From NCBI GenBank assembly GCA_016808115.1, contig JAEQBH010002436.1, positions 62,001-126,000 of the forward strand: a stretch of DNA of 64,000 nucleotides, in the 5' to 3' direction. Shown here piece by piece: positions 9,536-21,740 of the stretch; the first letter of the stretch is position 1; each line of letters begins with the position of its first letter. This DNA comes from Tetrastigma voinierianum. Its lineage: Eukaryota; Streptophyta; Magnoliopsida; Vitales; Vitaceae. The notes beneath the pieces were generated by a model, which had not been told where the DNA came from, did not search any database, and saw only the letters and a program-made list of their open reading frames with translations. The position numbers and the translations under genes are program-made.

Positions 9536-12500
9536 TGAGCATTGTTGGTGAACATTTGCCCTGTGGGGATTTGAGAACCATGGAAGAAATGCAAGCAGAA
9601 GATCAAAGGAAAGCAGCGACAGCGGTTTCTAATCTCCTTGAGGAGATTGAAAGCAAATACGCGGAGACTTCTATATCCCTAACCAAGGTGATGTCCCAAC
9701 AAGCTGCAATACACCAGGATTTTACTGAAGGTATGTGTTCTTGTGATTGAATAGCTTAAGTCTGATCTACATCTCATATCATGCTTTTCTAATGAGCATA
9801 GTTCAAAGTTACCGTATCGATCACCGACGACTTCGGCCTTTGCATTTATAGTCAAGTAAATAGACGGCCGTATATCGATGTTAAAACAAAAATGATTAAA
9901 ATATTTAAAAATCATTAGAAATATTATATAAATTATTAGAAATATATATAATTAAGTAAGTTAAAAATTTAATAAAACAAATTTTTTGTATCTATCATTA
10001 TTTAAAGTTAATAAAGCATTCAGGGAAAGATATGTATGCTAATGCTAACAAAATAAATTATTTTCTAATGTAATTGTTGTTCAACAAAAATTAATTTTTA
10101 TCCAATAATAAATAAATTCTACATAATTTTTTATCTTCATGTGGTTATATTGAGGTGGGAGGCGTAAGATGTATTTTTCTGCCAGAAAACAAGGCAAAAA
10201 TGGGGATCGAAAGACTTGGATATGCAAAATGATAGATTCCGCCAAACGTGCATCATAGCATCATAATTTTTTTAAATTAAACACTAATCAAAAACAAGAT
10301 ATCGCTTTGATTTGTCCGATCAAAATGGCGCTGCTTTGGTTTGCTCTCATTTATTAAAACGACGCCGTTTGATAAGCTGCTCAAAACGACGCCGTTGATC
10401 CTGGCTGGGCCATGAAAGACGCCGCTTTGACTCATTAAAATAAAAAATAAAAAATCAAACGACGTTGTTTTGTCTCTTAAACCCTTTTTCCTGCACGCAA
10501 CGAGAAAATCAAAAAAATGAAGAGGAAGAAGGGAAGAAGAAGAGGAAGAAGAAGAGGAGGAGGGAGAAGAAGGAGAAGGAGACTCCATTGCTTTCCAAGG
10601 CACCGCCGAAAGTGGCTCCTCTAGCTCCAGCTTTGCTTCATACAAATATAGACTCACTAGAGGAATTTGTTTGTTAGTCGTCTGCCTTCTCCGCTTCTCC
10701 TCAAGCAAAGTTAGGTTTTATTTTTTAATTTCCTTCGCTTCTGCTTTTTTAGTCTACTCAAATTTTCACCGAACTAGCCTTTCAAGTAATTTTTTGACTT
10801 ATTGTTTCTTTTAAATTCCATCACGCGCATCTCATCTAAGTTTATTGGCATAAGGCTTTTCAGAGGAATCTCCGAAAATTTGTATTTTGTTTTCGGGGTT
10901 GTAAATGATTCTTCAGATTTTCATCGATTTTCACCGAAAGGATCAGTCATCTCGCTAACTCTGGCCGAGTCCACCAGCCTTTAGCCGATTCACTGGCTCC
11001 CGCACTGATAACGGTATCAACTCAAAGCCAGGCCCGCGACCGGTTACAAATCGATCGAGTCGTAAAGATCGCAAAGTAGGTTCAAATTAAGCTTGAGTTC
11101 TATTTGACTCAACCAATCGCTATAACCACCTGTGGCTAACCGAAGTCGAGCATCGTTTACCAAGTACTTAGACGAAGAAGAACCTGGGCTAAAACTCTGC
11201 GGACTTAATAGTTTGCTAGATGACCTGGCCAACTTAACAGCCACGTAGAATCATCTTACAACCCAAAAAAACAAAAATGCACCAAAGATTCCTCTAAAAA
11301 GCTAACACAATAAACTTGAATGAGATACCTATGATGGAATTTAAAAAAGAAACAATAAAAATCCAAAAATTGCGAATGATTCAATTAATTTCAAAGATCC
11401 GATCAAAAGAACGAAGAAGAACAAAATAGAGAAATAAAAAATAAGAAAACTTAATCACTATGAGAAACCTGAGAAGACGACGACTAACAAAATGTATTCT
11501 ACGTAGCCGAAGTCCCGACCGTTGGAGCGAAATCGAGCCAGAGAAGACCACTCTGCGGGCGCTGAGCCGGGTAGTCTCCTTCCCTTCTTCTTCCCTTCTT
11601 CCTTCATTTTTTTATTTTCGTCGCCTCGCAGAAAAAGGGCTCTTTTCAACAACCCAATTCCAAAACGACGTCGTTTTGTCTCTGTAGGACACCAAACAAC
11701 GTTGTTTGGTTTTTTAAGTTTTATTTTAATACAAATTAAAATGATGCTGCTTAGGGTCGTTTAAGACTAAACGACGTCGTTTTGAAATAATTTATCCAAA
11801 CTAAGGCCATATATTTTGGATAAGTGAGAACAAAACCAAATGACAACGCTCGATTAGTGTTTCTCAATTTAAAAAGTTACGACGGCTAAACGACACTATT
11901 GTCTTGTAGTTATTCAAACGATGCAGCTTTGGTCCTGTGTAGGCACGATTTTGCATATCCAAGTCTTTGATCCTCATTTTTGCCTTTGTTTTTCAACCAA
12001 AATACATCATAACCCTCCCAACCTCAATATCAACCATATAGAAGATAAATTATGTAAATTTATTTATTATTGATATGGAAATTTAATTCGTTGAACAAAC
12101 AATTATATACAGAAAATTATTTTCGTTGGCAATAAGTATTACATATTCTTCTAAACAATGTTTCATTAACTATTTAAATATCGTTAATATAAAAATTTGT
12201 TTTATTAAATTTTTAGTTTATACTTTAATTATATCTTATTTTTTACACAATTTATATAATATTTTAATAATTTTTAAATATTTTAATCATCTTTTTTGCG
12301 CTGGCCATTATATTATACACCTGCACTGAGTGATGCCATGAGATCAGTTCTAGTTTCAGGATCGATACCGACTTTGAACCATGTCCACAACTTATTTATT
12401 TATTTATTTTACGGTAAGAGGGTCTAAATAGTTTGCTGGTTTTACATTTTGTGCCTTAGAGATAACAAGGATTCAAGGGCAAGCGCGTGATCATTTTGAG

Positions 12501-15500
12501 AAAATTTTGTTGGAGCATCAAAGGATTACAATGCAATTAGAAGCTCGGAAGAAAGAGTTGGAGGAACGTGAGAAAGAGTTGGAGAAACGTGAGGAAGAGA
12601 TGGAGAAACGTGAGAAAGCCCACAATGAAAGTGAGAAAAGGAGGATCTATTATGACAAAGAAATGGTACTGTATCGGTACCAATTGTGAGATTATTGAAT
12701 TTAATTATGATTTAATATATAACAAAATATTTGAAATTTTGTAACTCTGTTTTGTGGATGAACAATGGCAGAAGGAAAAATTGAAACTTATTACTGAGCT
12801 GGAAAAGAAACTTGATGCCAAACAGGCGCTGGATTTGGAGATAGAGTTTCTGAAGGGGGCTTTGCAAATTACGACACACATGGGAGAGAATGGGGATATG
12901 AACAGGAAAATAGCAATGTATAAGAAAAAAGAAGAACTAGAAGACAAGGTAAAAGAGCTGGAAAGCTTGGAAGCACTGAATCAAGTTCTTGTTGTCAGAG
13001 AGCGGAAAAGAAGTGATGAGTTGCAAGAAGTTCGCAAGGAGCTAATTAGTGTAAGTATTATAGTTAATGTCATAATACTGATCATATACAATTGGAATGA
13101 AAGGTTACTGGTTAAATCTTGTCTTAATGTGTGGCAATGGCCTCATTATCTGTAGAAAGTCTGTCTTACTTTTGTGAATTACAGTATTTCAAACACCGGT
13201 CAACCTGTGCATCTATTGGTGTCAAACTAATGGGAGATCTGGAAATTAAACCATTTTATCAAGCACTCAAAAGAAAATATTCCGGGGATGAAGCAGATGA
13301 GAAAGCTTTGGAGTTTTGTTCCCTATGGGAAAAGAACCTTAAGGATCCAAGCTGGTATCCTTTTAAGGTCATAACCTGGAGTGAAACTCAAGGTATGGTA
13401 TTTTGTTGATCTACACCTGATTGTTTTTTAACATCCTAATAAATGCATTATCACTAAATGGAAGTGTGCACACACATTGAAGGAATCATATAAAGGAAGG
13501 TGAATTTGCATGCTTAATACACAAGATATATATTTTCATATCACTCATTACTAAACTCGTAGTAGAGCGTAAAATCTCTTCTAGAATCCACAGACCTTCC
13601 AAGTTATTTCACGCGATGCACCGCGTAGGGCGCATTCATTCGATCACAAAAGAAACTAGATTCGAAACACCTAAACCTTTCTGCTGCTTTCTCTCTCAAG
13701 TGCAAGTTTTTACAATTCGAGGCTAGTAAAATCCTAAACTTCGAAAGGCAGTTAAAGCTGAGATGATGAATCGCCAAACTAATGCTCCTGTGGATTTTTA
13801 ACACCTCACATTTATAACACTTCCGGGGCCCAATAAATGCCTTCTCAGATTTTAATAATCACGAACGCCCGTCATCTAACGAAGGTCGTGATCCTATGGT
13901 CCATTATTAATCATGCCTCGGAACAATCCGGCCTAGATTGCTTCTCGAGCATAAACTAACACCTCCTACTTGCTTAGAAGCAAGTCTCCCGATCGAATCT
14001 TATCCTGTGGCTACTCCACTAAAAAACCCGCATGTGAATTCCAAAATCATAATATTGCTTTATATCAAATGTATTTTCCTTTCTTGTAAAATATCAATAA
14101 TTAATTGATAATTTTTCTCTTCTAAATCAATCCAATTATTTATTCTCTCACGATTTAGCCAATTCGATCCTAGTATGCAATCGGACTTTTTGGGTAAGAC
14201 ATCCGGGAAAATTTAAACATGTCAAGAGAGGATATTTCTATACAAATCTATTTTTAGTATATTTTTATAAATACTTGATAATCAAACACCATAATCTCTC
14301 AGCCCATCATGATATTGGTCGTTGTGTAATAATAGGTTCTCACTTATTGATAACTCAAAGAACCATAGTAATCATTTATTTATTTAATATAATTTACTTG
14401 TAGAAAATAACATATCTAATATCGCTCGAGATTTAATTCTTTCTGCCACATAAATTTATCATTATTAAATCTCTTCCAATCTTTAATAATTATAATTATT
14501 CCAATATTTGCACAACCCAGACCCATCATTTCATAAAATATTGCGCCTAAATAAAGCGTCCAAATCCTTATTTAATAAACGAGGACAATCACACCACAGA
14601 ACCGTGATCATGTCTTCAATGGACTTATCCATATGATCATATATCATAATTATCCTGACCTGGTGCAGAAATATAATGTGCAAAACTGAGATGATATTTA
14701 AAATGAAATTATAACTTGTCTTACTCTTAGAGCACAAATGTAACTAACTCACCACTCTAAGTAAGCCTAGGACCTCAATAATCATACAATTTACATGACC
14801 AACATATAAATCTAAGTGTTGACCCCACTGAATACACCAACATAACCCTCGCCTTCTTTGTGAATACTTATATGTTTCATCATTGCCCAGTTGTTCTACT
14901 CCGTATCTAATGGTACCATTACAATCCTCACGCATAGCAGAGATCTCCGCTCCAGACATAGCATGGCATGTATGAGACTACTTCAACAATAAGCATGAAC
15001 GCTTTATCACAGTTTTCCAGAGCTTTGGTGATTGCTCCATAGAAAGACAATCTCATGTCCAAGGGCAGAGTCCCCAATTTTCCACTAAACCTGGTCAACA
15101 CTTTACCATCAGTGAGTCTCTGGGATAAACAACACCTTATTCTTCCGCCTCGTAAAGTTTGATCTCTAGAGAGAAGGTTAGCTTTGACCTAAGTCCAGTA
15201 TCAAACTGCTTTTCAAAATCTTACACCTGACAACACTTAATCGCTTTCCAATTAACAGACATCATCTCACGCAGCACCAAAAACTACTCACTATTCCTTG
15301 AATTTTTCTTATACATGCTGGTTCATTAGACTTTTTTCAAATCCATATAATTTGATAAATTTCAGATCAAACTGATGTTCCACACTGATGTTTGCTGTCT
15401 GATAAGACTCCATGCAATTTCAGAAACTATGTTCTTACCCAAGCAGTGAACCTTTCTGGTTGTTTGATATAGATATCCTCTTCGCCTTCCACTAGAATCA

Positions 15501-18500
15501 TGTTTGACATCCATTTGCTAAATCTGCAATCATAGAGCTGCCATGCACTAAGAGGGGTGTAACCTTTGCCACCAGCTTGAAGGTTTCTAAACCCTTCCAT
15601 TCCATCCTCTTCTCTTGTATGATCCACTATACCCAATTGGTTTTAATTTCTTTAAAGCTTCATAAGAGAACAAACTGAGTTAGAAACCCACGATTCCATT
15701 CACGCCCATTGTTTTTTTCCACTTGACATCATCATCCTCCACGCTTCTCTTCTGTGTGGTAGGGTCGCCATCGATGATCAAAACGACTTGAGGGAGTTCC
15801 TCCTAACAAGGCATATTCTTGCAAAGCCATTATCGGGCCTTCCACAGGTTTGCTGCACTGGTTGTTACAAATAAGATCCAAGTTTTGCGGTTCTGTGGAT
15901 TTACCAATTTCATTATGTTCTGTTCTTAAACTCTTGAATTTAATGTCCTCAGCTCGCTTTCTGTTTGTTCACCTTCTAGTACATTTAGTACATTTTCCTC
16001 TTTAACACTCAACAGCAAATATGGTGGAAAAATATATTTGTATGGATCTCAACTGAGTCAAGCTCTTCAAGAACCACTTACTTTAGGTTTGGGGAATTGT
16101 CATATAATCCTTCAAAGTGGCAATGAGCACCATCATATCACCTTCTTTCCTGATTTGTGAATGTCTCCACCTCTGCCTTATAATAATAAACACACATTTC
16201 GCCTCTGTGAGATTCCAACCTTGTTGCTTTCAGACTAAGACGTAGCCGAAAACTCTAAATCCTATTATGGTTCAAGCTGGCTTGTTCCTTTCCACACTCG
16301 TGGGTCTTGAAATGCATTGAGACTCAATCCACCCAGAGGCATGCACCTGCTTAAGGCATATCCTCAGAACTATTCTAAAAAGAAGATGAACAACTCTGAA
16401 GCACTTAATCTCTCACCATATCTAAAAGGGTCTCTTATTCTTCCTTCTTCAGACCTGATTTGACTGAGGCCCATATATTATACTATATGACATCCCCTCT
16501 CACGCAAGACTTGAACCTCCCGCATAAGTGGATTCACCGCCGCCGATCTGTAGTAGTTTCACCGACCGAAGTTGCTTGATATGGACACCCAATTGCTTTT
16601 CTGCCTCAGCCTTATACTCTCTAAATTTATCAAAAGCTTCAGACTTATGGCGCATTAGGTAAACATAACCATATCTTGAGTAGTCATCAGTAAATGTGAT
16701 GAAATACTCATAATACCCGCCACAGGCTTGAACGCTCATTGGTCCACATACATCGTTGTGTACCAACAACCGTATAGCATCTACTTTGGCCTTGAAGGGC
16801 CTTTGTCATTTTACCTTCTAAACATGATTCACATATCGGTATAGGTTCAAAGATCAAGAATTTAAAATTCCACTTTAACCAAACCATGAATTCTACTAGA
16901 ATTAATAATATGACCCAATCAGAATGCCACATATAGGTTTCATTTGAAACCTTCCTTTCTAGATAAAGGAAATTGCTCATCATCGTATTTTCAATAGCAT
17001 TAATACTATAGGACATAGGAGTTAAAAATATAAACTATTTATCAATAATCCGAACAAATAAAAGCTGCTTATTACTTTATTGAAACTGAGGAATTAAACT
17101 GCACTGTTAAACCATGTTCAACTAAACAACTAACAGAAACCAAATTCCTCTTAAAATCCGGAACAAATAAACAATCTGATAAACATAAAGTCTTATTATT
17201 AAAACATAACTCCACTAGTCCTACTACCATTACGGAGACATATTCCCCGTTTCCCAACTTCAAGCTTCTTTGTCCTTGACTGAGTGAGCTGCTTTGTTTA
17301 AACCACTACAAAGAGTAACAAGCATGGTTAGTGGCTCCTGAATCAATGATCAATTTATCATTGTAATTCTCCACTAAACAAGCCTCAACAACATTTATAC
17401 TACCCATACCTAGTTTTGGGCAATCCTTCCAAGGACTCCTTCGTCTCAAGACTTGAAGCACTTGCCTTTCGGCTTCTTCATTGCGCTGGTTTGAAAGTCG
17501 GACCTGCTTCCTTCGGCTTTTTTGTTCTTCTTCCGCCTTAGGTTTCCCTTTAGGTTTTGAAGAACTTTCAAAGATGATAAGCACTTCCGGCTTCACGAGA
17601 CCTTCAAAGACTCTCAAGCTCGGCAGGCATAAGTTCAATAGGAGGTCACTTGTTCATATTATAATTCAATTTGAACTCGACCAAAGCTATTTGGTAGAGA
17701 TTCTAGATCAAGTCAATCTTCACTTTCTGATCCAAATTTAGCCCCCATCACCTCCTACAGACTTATGTGCCCCATCATTTTTAGGACAATGGTCCCGCAT
17801 TACTTCCTTCACCATATGAGTGTTCATTAGTGCCCCTATGGCTGCTTGTCTAGCAGTACTGCTACTTTTAGCAAACATCCCATCTAGAGTCTGAATTATT
17901 TCTAATACACTCTCCAGATCATTAATTTGCTTTCGTTGCATGTTCAACGTTGGCAAGAACATAACAAATGAAATGTCAGATTTTGCCCGTTGCCAACTGC
18001 AAATTGCTTCTTAGCTCTCCTCAAGCATTAGCAAAGGCTCCTCGGGGTTTCTGAGTTGTTGTAATGAATTTTATTCTCTCAAAATCAAGGACAATGAAAA
18101 GATTGGTTTTCCATAGGTCGTAGTTATTTCCATCTAATGGCTTTTGACTCAAAATTGTAGCTAGAGGATTAAAAGATGCCATTTTCTGAAATTTAAAAAA
18201 GCACATATATTAACACGTAATCCACACAACAAACATACAAATATGTAGATCCCTTAAACTACATATTATTAATGTTTATTGCAACAATAATTTAGTTTCC
18301 ATTACAAATACTTACTGGGCAAAGACATTCAGAATAAACTAAACCAACACAGATGTCTAGTGTCCTACTGGGTTAGCTCCTGTGAAAGGTGGAGGTGGGC
18401 CCTTTAGACTCCTTAAAAACCTACCTCCTGCATGCAGCCTTCCTGCATAACACTAACACACACCATTCAAAAAATTGATTTTTAAAAAACAACCATTGTT

Positions 18501-20780
18501 TCAATATTCTTTTGGGCCTTTAATAACATTGACAGAGTCTCGTTGGGAGGTTATTAATATTATTAAAATTGAATGTATTAACTATTAATTTTAATTTCAA
18601 AATTATCTTTAATATCTAAGCATTGTCGACGTTTACTGCATAATCTTATTAAAATTTTGAAATTATTTTAGGATCCAATCCAATAAAATCCTACCATGTT
18701 TATCCGTTGGGGTATCACAACCATTTTATTATTGGACCCTTATTTGAGCCTCAAGCAGTTTCAATTAATTAAATTAATTTTTAACCTTCACCCATTCAAT
18801 ATTTTTATTATTAATTAATTAGGGTTTTCCATAATAATATTATCTAGATAAAACAAATATTATTATGCACATGTATATCAAATGATGCAAATATATGGCA
18901 CCACCTATTCTAAATGGCATGTTAAGCACATATCACATGTTATATCCATATAATTTAAACAATTATAAATATAGAATAATTAATAGGCCCTAATCCATGG
19001 TTTCCTAGAAAAGAAATTACAGTCTAATAGTGGCCAAGAAGCCCAACTCGATATCCGGCCCGCACTTCTTCTTCTTCGTGTCTCAGAAGTCCATGGGGTG
19101 TGGGCTGCTAGAATTAGCTTTTAGGGTTTTTGGCCCAAAACACAAAACCCTAACATGTCCCCTATTGAATCCGAGCACCAAAAACGGCCGCCGACAGCCA
19201 CAAAAAACTCGGATTGCCACCACGAAATTTGCCAGGAGGTAGAGCACCGTCCCGAGGAACCAATTCTACCAAAAATCAGCCCATTCGACAACGCAGTCGT
19301 TTCTTTTACATTTTTTTTTATAATAAATCCGAATTTACATATAAAAAAAAATTGCAGGAAAAATAAATAATAAATAAATCAAGGAGGAAACCTAATCTTA
19401 TGATTACTTCCTCGTTACATCCCAAAAAAATATACAAGCAAAATCTACCATGGATTAAGGCCAAAAACCAAATCATCCATTCATAATACAAAATTATAAA
19501 TAACATAAATAATAGAATCCTAGGTGTCATATATCCAATATACATCATATATACATGAGAAATAAAATTATGACCAATCTATCACACACCAATTCAATCG
19601 CTGCTCGATACCAATTGAAGGGAATCCAAACAGCTTGTGAATCTACGTACTAAATACAATGTATGATAGATATATTTTCATCAAATTCAATACTAACCTC
19701 GTAGTAGAGCAAAATCTTTTCTAGAATCCATTAGACCTTCCAAGCTATTCTCTACGTGACAGATCTGCGTGAGGGCGCACCCGATCACAAAAGAAACTAG
19801 ATCTGAACACTCCAAACCTTTCAGGCTGGCTTTCTCGGGTGTTTTACAGACCTGGAGGCTAGTAAAACTTCTAAACCCTGGAGGATAGTAAGCAGTGTAT
19901 TTATATACTGCTAACCCTAACCCTCCTGGGTTTTATAACACTGGGGCTTTATAACTGGGCCCAATAAATGGGCCTCTTCGTATCTTAACAATCAAGAAAT
20001 TCCGCCTCGTCATCTAACGAGCCACTTCTATCCCATGCCCATTATTAATTAAGGCTCTTGATCAACGGTCTAGATTGCTTCTGGAGCATAAATCCAACAC
20101 ACATAACTTGAAATTTTATATATAAGCTAGTATTATTATCCTCCTGAAATGCCTGATTGCTTTTATTCATGAATACGAGTTGGGAACATGCATTTATAAC
20201 TATTAAACAGTTTGCCAAGATTTATTTGAGGTTAGGAAGAAAAAGAAATTGTTTGGATAGTGCTTCAGGGCTACACCATGGTAAACTGCCAATTTTCATG
20301 CTTTCTGTCTTTCCTACTCTGTTCCTAATTCAAGGTTTCTATTGCTGTTGCTTCTGCACATTATTGTTGTGCTACTAATGGTTTGTTGTTGGGCTATAAA
20401 TCCAGTCATTTTGTCCCTTTTTTTGGTTTGCTACTGTTTTGTATTTCCTTATTTTGTCTTAATCTTACTTGGATCAACATTTTTTTGGTTCCATCTTTCT
20501 TAATGTGTGTAACATCGTGAATGGTTTATCATTGGATGTTTTCGCTCAGGAAATAATTGATGAAGAAGATGAAAGATTGAAAAGTCTTCGGAATGAATAT
20601 GGTGGTGATGTTTATAAGGCAGTCACTGATGCATTTAAGGAGAAGAATGAATATAACCCAACTGGAGGGTACTGTGTCTCAGAGTTATGGAATTTCAAAG
20701 AAGGTAGAAAAGCAACTCTTACAGAGGGGGTGAAACAAATCTTGAAGGAATGGGGACTTTTTAAGCGGAAGAGAATGTAA
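9536..20780 (+). CDS. IDN2-like: FDM/IDN2-like XH-domain protein, lacking zf-XS and XS domains
   Basis: Members of the FDM/IDN2 family act in the nucleus in RNA-directed DNA methylation. The XS domain binds double-stranded RNA, and the coiled coil and XH domain form complexes. Proposed exons are 9536-9730 (ATG at 9580, good accATGG context), 12460-12665, 12772-13050, 13185-13397 and 20550-20780. Their phases agree and give about 359 residues against roughly 630-650 in known members. Residues about 1-212 are coiled coil, with an E/K/R-rich heptad block around 75-100. Residues about 220-359 are the XH domain (GVKLMGDLEIKPF, DPSWYPFK, IIDEEDERLK, EYNPTGGY, ELWNFKEGRKATL). The zf-XS and XS domains are missing. 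The first exon begins at an acceptor-like ttttcag, so it was probably an internal exon. Introns 1 and 4 carry large transposons. It may be an expressed truncated paralog or a young pseudogene. Confidence 0.8.
9797..12384. mobile_element. Foldback (long inverted repeat) transposon in intron 1
   Basis: The left end reads catagttcaaag (9797) and the right end ctttgaaccatg (to 12384), an inverted pair. From there inward the two halves are inverted copies for about 1.1 kb: 10157-10225 pairs with about 11945-12030, 10455-10560 with about 11580-11680, and 10800-10915 with about 11240-11350. A spacer of about 300 bp remains in the middle. Arms this long fit foldback or long-TIR Mutator-like elements. 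The arms have diverged by substitutions and indels. No transposase is visible, so the element is non-autonomous. No clear target duplication was found. Confidence 0.75.
10360..11935. repeat. Clustered ACGACGNCGTTT palindromes inside the foldback element
   Basis: Imperfect palindromes of the form caaaacgacgtcgttttg recur at about 10360, 10382, 10458, 11662, 11694 and 11766, with decayed versions at 10330, 10415, 11742, 11880 and 11920. The related element at 285-1445 carries at least six more. They sit symmetrically in both arms, which suggests binding sites for a transposase or another DNA-binding protein. Confidence 0.6.
13478..13961 (-). repeat. 3' LTR of Copia C
   Basis: It starts tgaaggaatc and ends actaaca. 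It shares ctcgtagtagagc, ttctagaatcca, cacaaaagaaactaga and tctagattgcttct with the other LTR at 19616-20099. Its TATA region is degraded relative to the 5' LTR. Confidence 0.85.
14744..17263 (-). pseudogene. Copia C pol remnants (integrase, RT, RNase H)
   Basis: Minus-strand segments in order: a pre-integrase part with KLGNGEYVSV and FVPDFKRNLVSV (17072-17263); the zinc-like CESCLEGKMTK near 16830; integrase core DVCGPM..FTDDYSRYGYVY (16500-16769), holding two acidic catalytic residues; and an RT piece with AWQLYDCRFSKW and EEDIYIKQPE (15427-15636). A possible RT/RNase H piece with EQLGNDETYKY lies at 14744-14959. The RT active-site motif was not found. Stops and frameshifts separate the pieces, so no enzyme can be made. 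Confidence 0.7.
17306..18206 (-). pseudogene. Copia C gag and protease remnants
   Basis: On the minus strand, gag starts at about 18184 with MASFNPLATIL and DGNNYDLWKTNL, the common Copia gag opening. It continues through 17738-17962 (VLEIIQTLDGMF). A damaged zinc knuckle around 17405-17470 keeps HWKDC-like remnants. The aspartic protease motif IIDSGATNH lies at about 17324-17350. Gag packages the element RNA and the protease matures the polyprotein. The frame is broken at several points. Confidence 0.75.
18210..19600 (-). other. Copia C leader between primer-binding site and gag
   Basis: About 1.4 kb separates the primer-binding site from the gag start, long for a Copia leader. It contains AT-rich sequence and short open stretches on both strands (for example 19030-19242) with no recognisable domain. 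An old insertion inside the leader is possible but was not delimited. Confidence 0.5.
19616..20099 (-). repeat. 5' LTR of Copia C, with TATA box and telo-box
   Basis: It starts tgaagggaatcc and ends aatccaaca. On the minus strand a TATATAAATA box lies at 19898-19907, directly preceded by two tandem agggtta units (about 19911-19926), a telo-box-like arrangement. This would drive transcription towards low coordinates, antisense to the host gene. Confidence 0.8.
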
Positions 20781-21740
20781 AGGTTGGTACTTCCGAGTTT
20801 CAGTTTTACTCTTGAAATGTAAAGGCAGTAATTGCCAAAAATCAGGCTTTCGGGTACTCAATACTCATATTGATGTTATACCCCTGTATTTTGAAAGTTG
20901 TGAATTCCCCCATCAGAATGAACTCATTTTGTCCAGTTTCAAGTAGAGCATCTGAAACCAATCTTAACTATTTTTCTAAAAGCAATTTTAAGTGATTTCA
21001 GCACCAACTGAATATTGCCATCTTTTGTAATTGTATTCTGGATGATGTCTTTTGTTTTGCATGTCCATTGATGATTGCACAGTTCTTCACATGGGAGTGT
21101 TCATGGTAGATGACATTGGCCAGAATTCTGTCGAAGGGGAAATGACACTGTTTTCTTTAACCATATAATGCAAGTTTTAACCATGATTATGATATTTTAT
21201 TTTGACTTTGTCAATGGGTAAAGGAGCAGAATCATCAGAAAATTAATGTAAGAAATTATGCTAATTGCAGCCAGAGAAAATAACCCTTGTGATGTTTTTC
21301 TCTTTTCTGGAAAATCATTAGAAGTTATACTCAAAATTAAAAGTATGGCAGACTTTATGCCCAACCTCCCAATGAACAAGACTACGATGGCAATTAGAGA
21401 ATTCGAGTTTTCACCAAAGCAGCTTTTTGATTTTCACTTGTTCAGCGGTTCAAATTTCTATTTCTAATCCTGTATGGTTAATGGATTTAAGGAAAAAATC
21501 AAATAAAATGAGAGGCAAATGTAATGTAATTACTAGACCCAATTTCAAAATCATGAATTGTGAGTGTAGATGCATGAATATATCTGTATTTATCAGATTT
21601 TATTAATTAACTTTTGTAACGCTGACCTGAGATTATAGTTAGACTTCCTACTATTGGAAGAAATCACACCTTACACGCCAGAAAATATTATATGATTAGA
21701 AACTTTAAACCCTTGGATCGTTATACAGTGATGGACTTGT
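20781..21740 (+). other. 3' flank and probable 3' UTR of the XH gene
   Basis: This is AT-rich, non-coding sequence after the taa stop at 20778-20780. No clear canonical poly(A) signal is fixed. Short open stretches around 21197-21467 overlap on opposite strands and show no domain. Confidence 0.45.

Larger units (their letters stand above)
13473..20104 (-). mobile_element. Full-length Copia element C in intron 4 of the XH gene (TSD CACAT)
   Basis: The element spans 13478-20099 and is flanked by a perfect 5-bp duplication, cacat, at 13473-13477 and 20100-20104. The LTRs are 13478-13961 and 19616-20099, both 484 bp. On the minus strand the 5' LTR (high coordinates) is followed by tggtatcgagc, a tRNA-Met-type primer site (about 19605-19615). 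A purine tract, aagcaagtaggagg, lies just before the 3' LTR. The LTRs differ at many positions, so the insertion is old. It lies opposite to the host gene and lengthens the intron to about 7.2 kb. Confidence 0.9.

Noticed and set aside
10277..10708. Open stretch of 143 codons on the minus strand rich in Ser
   Set aside because: It is the translation of a purine-rich agg/aag run inside the foldback element; low complexity, no domain.
13393..13398. First donor gtatgg as the exon 4 end
   Set aside because: It throws the XH domain out of frame; the donor at 13398 keeps it, so that one was used in the model.
19030..19370. Two plus-strand open stretches in the Copia leader
   Set aside because: They are non-coding leader sequence of an element transcribed on the other strand; no domain.
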